Assembly: GCA_020430675.1 (NCBI GenBank)
Contig: JAGQJJ010000158.1
Span: 1 to 7,754, forward strand
Source of the DNA: Myxococcales bacterium
Lineage (GTDB): Bacteria > Myxococcota > Bradymonadia > UBA7976 > UBA1532
DNA length: 7,754 nt
Direction: 5' to 3'
Below the pieces are notes generated by a model, which did no database searches, had not been told where the DNA came from, and saw nothing but the letters and a program-made list of their open reading frames with translations. Made by a program: the position numbers and the translations under genes. Below, in pieces: positions 1 through 6,671 of this stretch (positions within the stretch are counted from its first letter, which is position 1; each line of letters starts with the position of its first letter).

Positions 1-6
1 TCGGGC

Positions 7-204
7 TCAGTCCACGCCAAGCGAGTGGGGTGTCCGCGAAGTCCGTGGGGCAAGGCCGTGAGCAACTTCGCGCTCGATCAAGGCGGGCCGACGACGGCGG
101 AGCAGCGCTCTGCCGAGGAGGTCCAACGCCGAGCGAGGGTGAAGGGGCCGCGGCATGCACACACGGATCTCGCGGACACCCCACCACACCGCGGCGTGTT
201 TCAT
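7..204 (-). CDS. Doubtful 65-residue ORF overlapping the upstream stop
   Basis: The reading frame opens with an ATG that overlaps the TGA of the 201-1466 gene in an ATGA arrangement, the classical geometry of translational coupling, and ends with TGA at 7-9. That overlap is the only positive evidence. The peptide (MKHAAVWWGVRE...) is arginine-rich, has no domain I recognise, and only about three quarters of its codons end in G or C, less than the surrounding genes seem to show. No good Shine-Dalgarno precedes it, although coupled genes may lack one. The frame also contains both arms of a 15-base inverted repeat, so it may simply be open by chance in a non-coding spacer. I list it because of the overlap; it is more likely spurious than real. 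Confidence 0.15.
   Translation of the reverse strand: MKHAAVWWGVREIRVCMPRPLHPRSALDLLGRALLRRRRPALIEREVAHGLAPRTSRTPHSLGVD
25..184. repeat. Perfect 15-base inverted repeat, 130-base spacing
   Basis: GTGGGGTGTCCGCGA at 25-39 is exactly reverse-complementary to TCGCGGACACCCCAC at 170-184. The match stops on both sides. The intervening 130 bases contain no gene I can support. No duplicated target sequence is visible outside the arms, so a miniature transposable element is only one possibility. Others are paired regulator sites or a long-range RNA stem downstream of the 201-1466 gene. No T-run follows either arm, so this is not a classical terminator. Confidence 0.7.
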
Positions 205-1466
205 CGCTTGCTCAGGTCCAAATCGGGGTGGCCGAGCGCCACCGCCAGGTCGCGGAGCACCTCGGGCACCGCGGCCAACGCCTGATTGACGCCGAGGCCT
301 TCGAAGCGCGCGTACTCGGGCAGCATGAACTCCCCGGGCTTCACCGTGGCATGCAGGCGACCGGCAGCCCACGACCAGGTGGGCACACCGCCGAAGGTCA
401 GCTCGGTGTCGCTCCCGTCGGGGTGCCAGACCCGGCGGATGGAGGAGATGCAGCGCGGGGTGGCGTCTTCGATCTGGCACAGCACGGTCTCATGGGTGCT
501 GATGCCCGGATACGGGCCGATGTACGGCTCGTACTGCGCCCGGCGCATGCTGATGGTCCGGTGCTCGGGATCCCACCGACCGAAGGCGAGCTCGTCTTCG
601 TAGCGATAGCCATCCAGGTCGCCCAGGGGGTAGGCCGAGAGCGCCCCGTCGGCGCTCTGGTGCAGCAGCAGCCACGAGCGGATCACCCCGGTCGCGGAGT
701 AGTGGCCGTCGCCGTCGTCCGGGTAGGCGCGCACGTCGAGCAGGGTCCACGGGCCGCCGCGGCCGACGGTCCTGACGTCGAGTTGGGGGGGTCCGAGCCC
801 GTCCGGTGGCAGGGCGGCGCGCACGGTCTGGTTCACCGCTTGCCATCGGCTCTTCACGGGCACGGCCTTCCGCTCGATGAAGGGGCGGGCGACGGCCCCG
901 ATCATCGTGCGGGCTTCCGATGGCCGGAGCCCTTCGACGTATTTGCGCGCCGGGGCCATCATGGCGGCCGACCAGAGAAAACTGCGGCGCATTTCACCGG
1001 CATCGCAAGGCCGACCGGCCTCGCAGTCGGTGCGCACCCAGGTGCGGTCGCGCATGCGCTCGGCGAGATCATGCAGCTCGTCCTGGTTCAGCGTGCCGAC
1101 GAGCAAGGCCGCTTCGAACAGGGTCGCCGCCTGGCTTTGGGGCGTGCGCCGGTTGAGGGTGGCGTCGAAGCACGCGATCGCCTCGGCCTTGCGCCCGGCC
1201 CGGCGGGCGAGCACGCCGAGGTCCGCGCGGAGCTGGTCGGTGACGAGGTCTTTTGGTGGGTCGGTCAGCTCGGCGCCGCACCACCCGCCCGCGGGCAGCG
1301 CGCGGTCGAGGCGCTGCACGGCCGCTTGCGTCTTGCCGGCGACGATGTCGCGCTGCACGGCGAGGCGATCGGCTTTGGACAGTGAGGGCGTCGGCCTGTC
1401 GTCGGCCGAGGCCGGTGACGCGGCGAGCAGGGTGAGCAGGGCGGAGAGGGCAAGCAGGACGCGCAT
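201..1466 (-). CDS. Secreted protein of unknown function with TPR-like helices
   Basis: I do not recognise the family. The product is 421 residues long. A Sec signal peptide (MRVLLALSALLTLLAAS) ends at an ASA site, with cleavage predicted after residue 21, so it should be periplasmic or outside the cell. Residues about 30-200 look helical; AGRKAEAIACFDATL near 90-104 resembles one TPR helix pair, which would suggest protein binding. Residues about 225-390 look rich in beta strands and aromatics (RYEDELAFGRWDP, YEPYIGPYPG). Six cysteines (63, 99, 148, 154, 330, 339) could form disulphides, which fits an exported protein. The ATG at 1464-1466 was chosen because the signal peptide begins there and GGAG lies five bases upstream; the frame stays open to 1514 but adds only arginine-rich sequence. 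It is the last gene of the leftward run, 243 bases after the metalloprotease. No catalytic motif is visible. Confidence 0.85.
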   Translation of the reverse strand: MRVLLALSALLTLLAASPASADDRPTPSLSKADRLAVQRDIVAGKTQAAVQRLDRALPAGGWCGAELTDPPKDLVTDQLRADLGVLARRAGRKAEAIACFDATLNRRTPQSQAATLFEAALLVGTLNQDELHDLAERMRDRTWVRTDCEAGRPCDAGEMRRSFLWSAAMMAPARKYVEGLRPSEARTMIGAVARPFIERKAVPVKSRWQAVNQTVRAALPPDGLGPPQLDVRTVGRGGPWTLLDVRAYPDDGDGHYSATGVIRSWLLLHQSADGALSAYPLGDLDGYRYEDELAFGRWDPEHRTISMRRAQYEPYIGPYPGISTHETVLCQIEDATPRCISSIRRVWHPDGSDTELTFGGVPTWSWAAGRLHATVKPGEFMLPEYARFEGLGVNQALAAVPEVLRDLAVALGHPDLDLSKR

Positions 1467-1571
1467 GGTGACTCCGAAGGACGATGGCCGGGCGTTCAGC
1501 AATCGACGTGCCACGCTCGGTCGAGCGGGGCGCCCGGCGCACGGCTGCTGGCACGCCGATGCGCGCTCGGA

Positions 1572-1601
1572 ATCATGTCGCTTGGATGCGATTTGTGTCG
1601 T
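1572..1601 (-). promoter_or_regulatory. Weak candidate promoter for the 201-1466 gene
   Basis: On the minus strand ACGACA (1596-1601) and CATGAT (1572-1577) are separated by 18 bases. Each matches four of six bases of a sigma-70 box. This is the most AT-rich patch of the 243-base gap between the two genes. Transcription would start near 1563, giving a leader of about 97 bases. Support is only consensus similarity. Confidence 0.2.
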
Positions 1602-1604
1602 CTG

Positions 1605-1620
1605 GCCACGCCCGCGTGGC
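1605..1620. promoter_or_regulatory. Perfect 7-bp dyad between two genes
   Basis: GCCACGC and GCGTGGC flank a two-base centre, giving a 16-base perfect dyad. It lies about 90 bases past the stop of the metalloprotease gene and directly upstream of the weak candidate promoter of the 201-1466 gene. It could be a dimeric regulator site or part of a terminator. There is no T-run after it on the minus strand, and a two-base loop is too tight for a good RNA hairpin, so an operator seems slightly more likely. Short GC-rich dyads also occur by chance. Confidence 0.25.
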
Positions 1621-1709
1621 GCAGGGCCAACCGCGGGGGTGGAACCAGAAGCTGCGCGATGAGGCGCTGGCAGAGGCGGGGCTCCGTTGCACCGCCTGAA
1701 GGGCTGCGG

Positions 1710-3596
1710 TCAGGTCGCGCTCCACGTCGCCAGCGGGGCCTGACCGAGGTGAAAGTTGGGCGCCAGCCCGGTCTGCTCAACGTTGGGGGTGTGGTACAGC
1801 TCGACCGCGGTCACCTCGCCGTCGGCGGCGGGCAGGTTGATGGCCCGGGTGACCAGGCTCGACTCGCTGGTCGGGTCGAGCGTCGCGTCCCACTCGCCGG
1901 CCAGCATATAGGTCCGGGTCTGGCCGCCCTGGGTGATGCGCACGGTCAGGTCGCAGCCGGCGGCGGGGCAGTACTTCGCGTCCGCGGCGGGCAGATCGGC
2001 GGCGACGGTGGGGTCGTAGCGCCGGATGAGGGCGCCCTGATACGGCCCGATGGGCGGGTAGACCATGTCGAGCGCGGGCTTGGCCCCGCTGGCGGCCACC
2101 ATCACGCTGACCACCGGCACATCGTGGGCGACGAGCGGCGTCACGTAGCCGGGCAGAGGGGCCGTGTAGTCGCCGGTGGCGTCGTCCCACCGGGCATAGT
2201 CGCCCAGCGCCGGGTTCCACACGCCGTAGTGCTCCTGAATGAAGTCGCGCATTCGGCGCACACCCCAGTCCGAGAACATCTGGTAGAGGAACCCGGCCTC
2301 GTAGTCGTCGCCGACGCCGCCCACCCGCTGCATCGGGCTGCGCTTCCAGTACCCGAGCCATTGCCCCGCCGCCGGCGACGACGCCTGCACGGTGGGCGGG
2401 ATGAAGTACGGCGCGCCGCCGCTGGCCACGGCGCGCAGGTCGAGGCCCCACTGCGGGCCCACCCGGTGGCCCGATCCACCGGGCCCCGGGATGCCGTATT
2501 CGTCGCCGAAATACGGGTAATCGGCCTCGTCGACCAGGTGCTGGAGGTCCAGCACATGACCCAGTTCATGCACGAGGAAGCCCGCCATGACGCCGCCGGC
2601 GCCGTAGGACGGCTGGCCCAGACCGCCGGCCGGGAACCCATGTACGTTGACATAGGTCAGGCTGCGCTGCTTCTGCGCGCCAGCGACCGCCAGGGCGTCG
2701 GCGATCTGGATCCCTGCACGGATCGGCGCCATGCCCAGGGCATGGCCCGTCTGCTGCGTGTACTCCGCCTCCGAGGTGACACGGAAGCCCTCGCGGCCCT
2801 GAGCCTCCCGCGGCGGAATCACGACCTCGGGAAAGATGACCGGGATGCGCTGCACTTCGAGGCTGGCGACCGGCAGCTTCTCGGCCAGCTCGTCCTGCCA
2901 CCCGGCGGGGTAGCTCTCCTCGGGCACGCCGAAGAAGCGCGCGTCGAACATGTTCAGCGGCAGCGCGGTGGGCGCGCCCACGGCCGGCGCGTACCACTGC
3001 TTGTCGTAATCCCCCAGCGCGGGCTGCTCGGCGCGCAGGACCCGGACCTTGACCCTGAGGCCCGGCGCGACCCAGTCGGCCGGGATGATGCCCACGTAGG
3101 CGTCGTCGAGCCGGTGGCCGCCCTGGCCGGGCGCGAGGCAGACGACGTCAGGCACCGTGTCGGGCCCGCCGAGCGCGATCGTGGTGTGCGCGGTGCCCAG
3201 CTTGAGCAGCGCGACGACCTTCTGCACGTCGTCGCGGTGGGTCGCTGCCAGCACATGCGCCTTGATCAGCGTGTCGCGGCCGCCGACGAGCTCGAAGTTT
3301 GCGTCGTCGGGCTCGAGCAGGTGGGTCTGGCCGAAGAAGGTCGACTCGATGCGCGGGTCGCCGAGGCCTTGGGGCACAAAGTCCTCGTCGGTCTGCCCAT
3401 CGCAATCGTCGTCGACGAAGTTGCATTGCTCGGCGGCGCCGGGGTGAACGGTCGGGTCGAGGTCGTTGCAATCTGCGCTGGCGTCGAACCCGTCAGCGTC
3501 GGCATCGACCGTGCCCGCGCTGCCCCCTGTATCGGCCAGGGATGGGAGAGGCAGGCTGAGCGCCAGGGCCAGGGTCATCAGGTATCGAGTCTTCAT
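1710..3596 (-). CDS. Secreted M66/StcE-like zinc metalloprotease with MopE-type motif
   Basis: The 628-residue product begins with a Sec signal peptide (MKTRYLMTLALALSLPLPSLA, about 1-21). Residues 31-73 carry the acidic cysteine motif known from MopE-like proteins of myxobacteria and methanotrophs (DCND, DPTVHPGA, DDDCDGQTDED), thought to bind metal. Residues about 95-190 look like the beta-rich N-terminal part of M66 proteases: GGRDTLIKAHV, then IPADWVAPGL. The zinc site is HELGHVLDLQH: H343, E344, H347 and H353. It follows the metzincin spacing HExxHxxGxxH, but the glycine position is D350. SPM with M422 is a plausible Met-turn. M66 enzymes such as StcE cleave mucin-type glycoproteins; the substrate here is unknown. 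The C-terminal 170 residues are unassigned. The ATG at 3594-3596 has GGAGG five bases upstream and starts the signal peptide. Family assignment is from remembered motifs, and activity is inferred. Confidence 0.88.
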   Translation of the reverse strand: MKTRYLMTLALALSLPLPSLADTGGSAGTVDADADGFDASADCNDLDPTVHPGAAEQCNFVDDDCDGQTDEDFVPQGLGDPRIESTFFGQTHLLEPDDANFELVGGRDTLIKAHVLAATHRDDVQKVVALLKLGTAHTTIALGGPDTVPDVVCLAPGQGGHRLDDAYVGIIPADWVAPGLRVKVRVLRAEQPALGDYDKQWYAPAVGAPTALPLNMFDARFFGVPEESYPAGWQDELAEKLPVASLEVQRIPVIFPEVVIPPREAQGREGFRVTSEAEYTQQTGHALGMAPIRAGIQIADALAVAGAQKQRSLTYVNVHGFPAGGLGQPSYGAGGVMAGFLVHELGHVLDLQHLVDEADYPYFGDEYGIPGPGGSGHRVGPQWGLDLRAVASGGAPYFIPPTVQASSPAAGQWLGYWKRSPMQRVGGVGDDYEAGFLYQMFSDWGVRRMRDFIQEHYGVWNPALGDYARWDDATGDYTAPLPGYVTPLVAHDVPVVSVMVAASGAKPALDMVYPPIGPYQGALIRRYDPTVAADLPAADAKYCPAAGCDLTVRITQGGQTRTYMLAGEWDATLDPTSESSLVTRAINLPAADGEVTAVELYHTPNVEQTGLAPNFHLGQAPLATWSAT

Positions 3597-3727
3597 GGTG
3601 TCCTCCACGACGGTGTTCGCCAGGAGGCATCGCAACCCCTGTGCCAGCGCCGGCCGACCGCCCGAGCGCGCATGCTGCCGTGGGCATTCGGGAACGACGG
3701 GGCCAACCGCGGCCTTCGAACCCATCG

Positions 3728-3759
3728 GGACCGTCCAGACAAGGTCCGGCGGACGGTCC
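3728..3759. repeat. 9-bp inverted repeat in the metalloprotease leader
   Basis: GGACCGTCC (3728-3736) pairs perfectly with GGACGGTCC (3751-3759) across a 14-base loop. Part of the right arm is also a direct copy of loop sequence (GGTCCGG at 3743-3749 and again at 3755-3761), so alternative folds exist. It lies 57 bases past the ferredoxin stop and 132 bases before the metalloprotease start, both on the minus strand. It could attenuate read-through between the two genes or act in the leader. No T-run follows on the minus strand, so it does not qualify as a standard intrinsic terminator. Confidence 0.35.
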
Positions 3760-3811
3760 GGGAAGACACCCGGACGCACAACGGTGGGCGGCGCTCGTGA
3801 GCGGTGGTCTT

Positions 3812-3824
3812 GGGGTCAGACCCC
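3812..3824. repeat. GGGGTCTGACCCC palindrome overlapping the ferredoxin stop
   Basis: Read on the minus strand, GGGGTCTGACCCC is a near-perfect palindrome (six complementary pairs around one centre base), and its central TGA is the stop codon of the ferredoxin gene. As RNA it would give at most a five-pair stem. It sits at the gene end without a following T-run. The string resembles short palindromes I recall being repeated in deltaproteobacterial genomes, but I cannot confirm copy number from one window. Confidence 0.4.
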
Positions 3825-4187
3825 GACTTCGCCCTCGCGGCCGCGGTGCTCGGGGTGCTCGTTGATGAACGCCAACTGGCTCTCGCGGGTGATGCGGATC
3901 ACCACGTCGGCGCGCCCGATCTCGGCCTGGCAGCCGAGGCGGCTGGTGAACTGAACGTCTTCGGCCTTGCCGAGAATATCGTCCTCGGGGTCGTCCATCT
4001 CGCTCAGGTCGTCGAAGCCTTCCATGACGTGCACATGACAGGTCGAGCAGGCGCAGTTGCCGCCGCAGGCGTCGCCGATGGGCACCTGGGCGTCGTAGGC
4101 CGCCTGCTGGATCGTGGTGCCGGGGCGAACCTCGACCTCGACCGGCTCGGCGTTGAGGAAGGTGGGCAGGAAACGGACTTTGGGCAT
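3816..4187 (-). CDS. Adrenodoxin-type [2Fe-2S] ferredoxin
   Basis: The 123-residue cytoplasmic protein should carry one electron on a [2Fe-2S] cluster. The ligands are C41, C47, C50 and C86, in the order CGGNCACSTC then SRLGCQ. This is the CX5CX2C pattern of the adrenodoxin/ISC ferredoxin (Fdx) class. An additional C45 falls where E. coli Fdx also has a non-ligand cysteine. The acidic stretch FDDLSEMDDPEDD (58-70) is the usual partner-binding helix region of this class. The body ends near residue 100; a tail of about 20 residues (RESQLAFINEHPEHRG...) extends beyond the common length of about 110. No iscS, iscU, hscA, hscB or P450 gene lies beside it, so its partner is unknown. It follows the lipoprotein gene by 61 bases and could be co-transcribed. 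The Shine-Dalgarno is weak (GAGC about nine bases upstream), but the ATG fits the family N-terminus. I give no symbol because the ISC context is absent. Confidence 0.93.
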   Translation of the reverse strand: MPKVRFLPTFLNAEPVEVEVRPGTTIQQAAYDAQVPIGDACGGNCACSTCHVHVMEGFDDLSEMDDPEDDILGKAEDVQFTSRLGCQAEIGRADVVIRITRESQLAFINEHPEHRGREGEVGV

Positions 4188-4248
4188 GCCATCAGCTCGC
4201 GGTACTCGGGGCCCTGCACTGATGCGCGCGGCGGCCGAGGCGTCGCAG

Positions 4249-5565
4249 CTAGTCTTCGGTAAGCACCTCGAAGACGTCGCGGCGCACGCCGCTCTCTTCC
4301 ATCATGCCCGAGCGACAGTAGCTCGCTTCATAGCGCAGCGCGGGATCCTGATTTGCGGTGAACGTATTGCACGGGTTCTGGCCTTCGGGCCGACGCGGCA
4401 GGTCCGACAGCCGGCGCCAGGCGGCCCAGGCGACGCCAAAATCGCTGACCGCGCGCTTGAGCGTCGTCAAGAACGGGCCCTTCTTGGCCCCGCCCGCGCC
4501 CGAGGCCTCGGCCCAGTCGACGATGGGCAGCACCAGCGGCAGCCGGGCGTCGCCCTCGCCGAGCAGATACGGCAGATAGACCCAGTAATCAAGCAGGTCG
4601 GCGAGGCGGTCTGGGTCGTCGGAGGCGGCCTCGCCCTCGAACGGCGCTTCCACGTCGAACGGGATCATCGTCACGCCGAGGTAGTCGGCCGTCTTCTCGC
4701 GCGCGGCGCCGCGGCCGGCGGCGAGCAGCGGCAGGATGGTGCGCCGTGCAGCGGCGACCGCCGCTTCCACGCCGTCACGGTCTTCGAGGCGAAGCTCCTC
4801 GGCGATGGCGGGCATGGTGCGTCGACGGAAGACCGCCCAACTGATGCCGGGGCCGACCTTCACGTCGGGGTTGACCTCTTTGATGGCGCGGTAGACGTCG
4901 CGGTACAGCGTCACCCAGTTGGTGTAGTCGTCGAGCAGCGGCTCGCCGTCTTCGGTGACCAGGTGGTAGTAGCGGTTCATCTCGACGCCGACGGTGATGT
5001 AGGCGATGCCGGGCAGGCCGGCCAGATCCTGGAAGGCGGCGATGATCGAACGGCGGTGCTCTTCGACGTCGAAGCGGGCCACGCGGGCGCCCTCGTCGAA
5101 GCAGACGTAGAGCAGCGCGCGCTGCCCAGGCGTCAGCAGGGCCACGTTGACGGCGATCTTGTCGAAGTGCACGTCGCGCTCGTCGGCCAGGGCGTTGATG
5201 ATCGCCTCTGACCGGGCGCGCGGCAGGTATTCGGCGGCTTCGCTCGACCGCGGGCAGCGCGTGGTGCGCCAGTCGACATAGGGCCGGTTGAGCACCAGCA
5301 GGCCAAACGAGCCGGTCAGCTCGTCGGGGCTGACGCCGACCGATCCGGTGCCGATGACCGCGAGGTCATGCTCGTCGATCGCCACGCCGCGCTGCGCGAC
5401 CGACAGGTTGCCTTCGCTATAGCTTGGCGTGGGTCGCGCGGGCAGCGGCTCGTCGACCGGCTGCTCGGGCTCGACCTCTTCGCTGCAACCAAACGCCGCG
5501 GTGAAGGCCACCGCAAACGCCAGGACCAGCAGGGGCATTTCAAAGCGGGAGCGGGACGACCACAC
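4249..5565 (-). CDS. Lipoprotein with a glycosidase-like TIM-barrel pattern
   Basis: The 438-residue product has an N-terminal export signal (FEMPLLVLAFAVAFTAAFGC). C27 follows AFG, an imperfect lipobox, and an acidic linker rich in Pro and Glu follows, as in many membrane-anchored lipoproteins. The body reads like an alternating beta/alpha barrel: FGLLVLNRPYVDW, IAYITVGVEMNRYY, VKVGPGISWAVF, ADYLGVTMIPFD, LPLVLPIVDWAEASG, DFGVAWAAWRRL. In clan GH-A glycosidases the fourth strand ends with the acid/base Glu and the seventh with the nucleophile Glu. E195 (GVEMN) fits the first, but the second place has D350 and E353, so activity is uncertain. Four cysteines (103, 155, 399, 417) could pair in the mature part. 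It may be an enzyme or a carbohydrate-binding relative. Barrel assignment is inference from pattern, not a family match. The start is GTG, with a strong ribosome site. It lies 55 bases after the 5621-6598 gene. Confidence 0.85.
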   Translation of the reverse strand: MWSSRSRFEMPLLVLAFAVAFTAAFGCSEEVEPEQPVDEPLPARPTPSYSEGNLSVAQRGVAIDEHDLAVIGTGSVGVSPDELTGSFGLLVLNRPYVDWRTTRCPRSSEAAEYLPRARSEAIINALADERDVHFDKIAVNVALLTPGQRALLYVCFDEGARVARFDVEEHRRSIIAAFQDLAGLPGIAYITVGVEMNRYYHLVTEDGEPLLDDYTNWVTLYRDVYRAIKEVNPDVKVGPGISWAVFRRRTMPAIAEELRLEDRDGVEAAVAAARRTILPLLAAGRGAAREKTADYLGVTMIPFDVEAPFEGEAASDDPDRLADLLDYWVYLPYLLGEGDARLPLVLPIVDWAEASGAGGAKKGPFLTTLKRAVSDFGVAWAAWRRLSDLPRRPEGQNPCNTFTANQDPALRYEASYCRSGMMEESGVRRDVFEVLTED

Positions 5566-5571
5566 GTCGCT

Positions 5572-5578
5572 TCACCTC
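5572..5578 (-). promoter_or_regulatory. Ribosome binding site fixing the GTG start at 5565
   Basis: GAGGTGA on the minus strand lies six bases before the GTG at 5563-5565. The in-frame ATG at 5536-5538 would give a more compact signal peptide (MPLLVLAF...) but has no purine-rich sequence before it. The GTG is therefore the better start and adds nine residues (MWSSRSRFE) carrying the positive charges of the signal peptide. Confidence 0.7.
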
Positions 5579-5620
5579 GATGTGCTCGGCGGACCCGAAG
5601 GCCACGTCAGTTCAATGGGC

Positions 5621-6598
5621 TCAGTAGATGAGCGGCGGTTCTTCGGCGGGGCGCGGCTTGTCCTTGGGCTTCTCTTTGCCCTTCGCCTTGCCTTTGTCCT
5701 TGCCCTTGCCCTTGTCTTTGCCCTTGGCCGCCTGTGGGTCGGGCCCGCGGTTGAGCGGCTGGTTGTAGCGCTCGGGGCGGCCGGTCTCGAGGTCGACCTC
5801 GGTGTTCACGCCGGTGATCTGGTCGACCAGGTCGTCGGAGGCGCCCTCGCCGGTGTCGCCCATGATCGAGTCCATCAGCGAGTCGGCCGCCGCGCTGGTA
5901 TGCGAGGGCGGCGGCGCCGCCTTGCGGTTGGCCTGGCGGGCGTCTTCGAGCGTGGTGCCCTCACCCTGCTGCACGTAGCGCAGCAGATAGGTGCCGTAGA
6001 AGTCGGAGTGATCCTCGGCGACGACCCGGGTCATCGCGTCTTCCCAGACCACGCCCTTGATGGCGCGCTCGCCCGATTTGTCATCGAAGATCACGCGCTT
6101 GGGCTGGCCATACTTGCCCTGGGCGCGCTCGGTGAACTCGCGGAACGTGCCCGACGAGATGGCGCCGTAGGTGACCACGATCTTCCACAGGCGGTCGTCG
6201 CGGAAGACAAAGAAGCGCTGCGAACGCTGATCGTCGACGCGCAGCAGCGACTCGTTCTGAAGCTGGACGACCTCGTTTTCGAGCAGCGAGCTCTCGTAGC
6301 CGGTGCGCTGGCCGTCGAAGCGGGTCAGGTTCTTTTTCATCCGCTCGAAGTCCTCGGCCTTCTGGCGGATGAGGCGGTCGATGAGCACCGTGTCGGCGGT
6401 GCGGAGCTGGTCTTTGTAGCGGGCGTCGAGCTCGGCCTTGAGGTGGGCGAAGACCTCATTGCTGCTGGCGCCCCAGTCGAGGGTGCCGAGGATGGCCGAG
6501 AGCCCGGTCTTCGGCTTCTTGGCGTCGTCGGCATGGGCGGCGAACGGCAAAAGCACGAGCAGCACGATCCACGAAAGCGACGGGCTTCTGCGCAACAT
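5621..6598 (-). CDS. Periplasmic protein of unknown function, lysine-rich tail
   Basis: The 325-residue product starts with a Sec signal peptide (MLRRSPSLSWIVLLVLLPFAAHA, cleavage after about residue 23). Residues 36-200 form the conserved-looking domain: GTLDWGASSNEVFAHLK, then DRLIRQKAEDFERMKKN, FDGQRTGY, FFVFRDDRLWKIVVTY (129-144) and GKYGQPKRVIFDD. This resembles a periplasmic family I recall from myxobacteria, where an initial W-G segment is followed by charged helices and a DRLWK strand. Its function is unknown to me. Residues about 225-285 look disordered. Residues 292-314 are almost entirely alternating lysine with glycine, aspartate or glutamate (KGKDKGKGKDKGKAKGK), which could contact nucleic acid, cell wall or other anionic polymers. 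The ATG at 6596-6598 is preceded at seven bases by GGAGG, which settles the start. It is the first gene of the leftward run. Confidence 0.88.
   Translation of the reverse strand: MLRRSPSLSWIVLLVLLPFAAHADDAKKPKTGLSAILGTLDWGASSNEVFAHLKAELDARYKDQLRTADTVLIDRLIRQKAEDFERMKKNLTRFDGQRTGYESSLLENEVVQLQNESLLRVDDQRSQRFFVFRDDRLWKIVVTYGAISSGTFREFTERAQGKYGQPKRVIFDDKSGERAIKGVVWEDAMTRVVAEDHSDFYGTYLLRYVQQGEGTTLEDARQANRKAAPPPSHTSAAADSLMDSIMGDTGEGASDDLVDQITGVNTEVDLETGRPERYNQPLNRGPDPQAAKGKDKGKGKDKGKAKGKEKPKDKPRPAEEPPLIY
5656..5730. repeat. Degenerate hexanucleotide tandem repeat (CCTTGC-type)
   Basis: About twelve tandem six-base units of CCTTGC/CTTTGC/CCTTGT type follow one another inside the 5621-6598 gene. 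On the coding strand they read AAGGGC, AAAGAC and AAGGAC, giving Lys-Gly and Lys-Asp pairs. Because the unit is two codons long, gain or loss of units changes tail length without breaking the frame. Third positions alternate between AAG and AAA, so the array is old or selected at protein level rather than freshly expanded. Confidence 0.75.
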
Positions 6599-6605
6599 GA
6601 GCCGA

Positions 6606-6622
6606 CCTCCCCCGGCGCCGGG
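6606..6622 (-). promoter_or_regulatory. Strong Shine-Dalgarno next to a GC palindrome
   Basis: GGAGG (6606-6610 on the minus strand) precedes the ATG at 6598 by seven bases. Immediately upstream, CCCGGCGCCGGG (6611-6622) is a perfect 12-base palindrome, and a second GGCGCCGGG follows it. In the mRNA this GC-rich element could fold hard against the ribosome site and modulate initiation. The ribosome site is well supported; regulation is speculative. Confidence 0.5.
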
Positions 6623-6671
6623 CGCCGGGCATTCGTCCCGGGTTGGTGGCGGGCGATGCCGCGCCGACCGC

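Noticed and set aside
30..1385. A 451-codon open frame on the plus strand opposite the 201-1466 gene
   Set aside because: The composition is that of a complementary shadow. It has no export signal, domain or ribosome site, while the minus strand has all but the domain.
1575..3800. A 741-codon open frame on the plus strand antisense to the metalloprotease
   Set aside because: It is rich in Arg, Gly, Val and His without any domain or signal, and it lies opposite a gene with a clear signal peptide, zinc motif and ribosome site. Long antisense frames are expected when codons end mostly in G or C.
4114..5211. A 365-codon plus-strand frame opposite the lipoprotein gene
   Set aside because: It has no recognisable motif. 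The minus strand shows a signal, a lipobox-like cysteine and a strong ribosome site.
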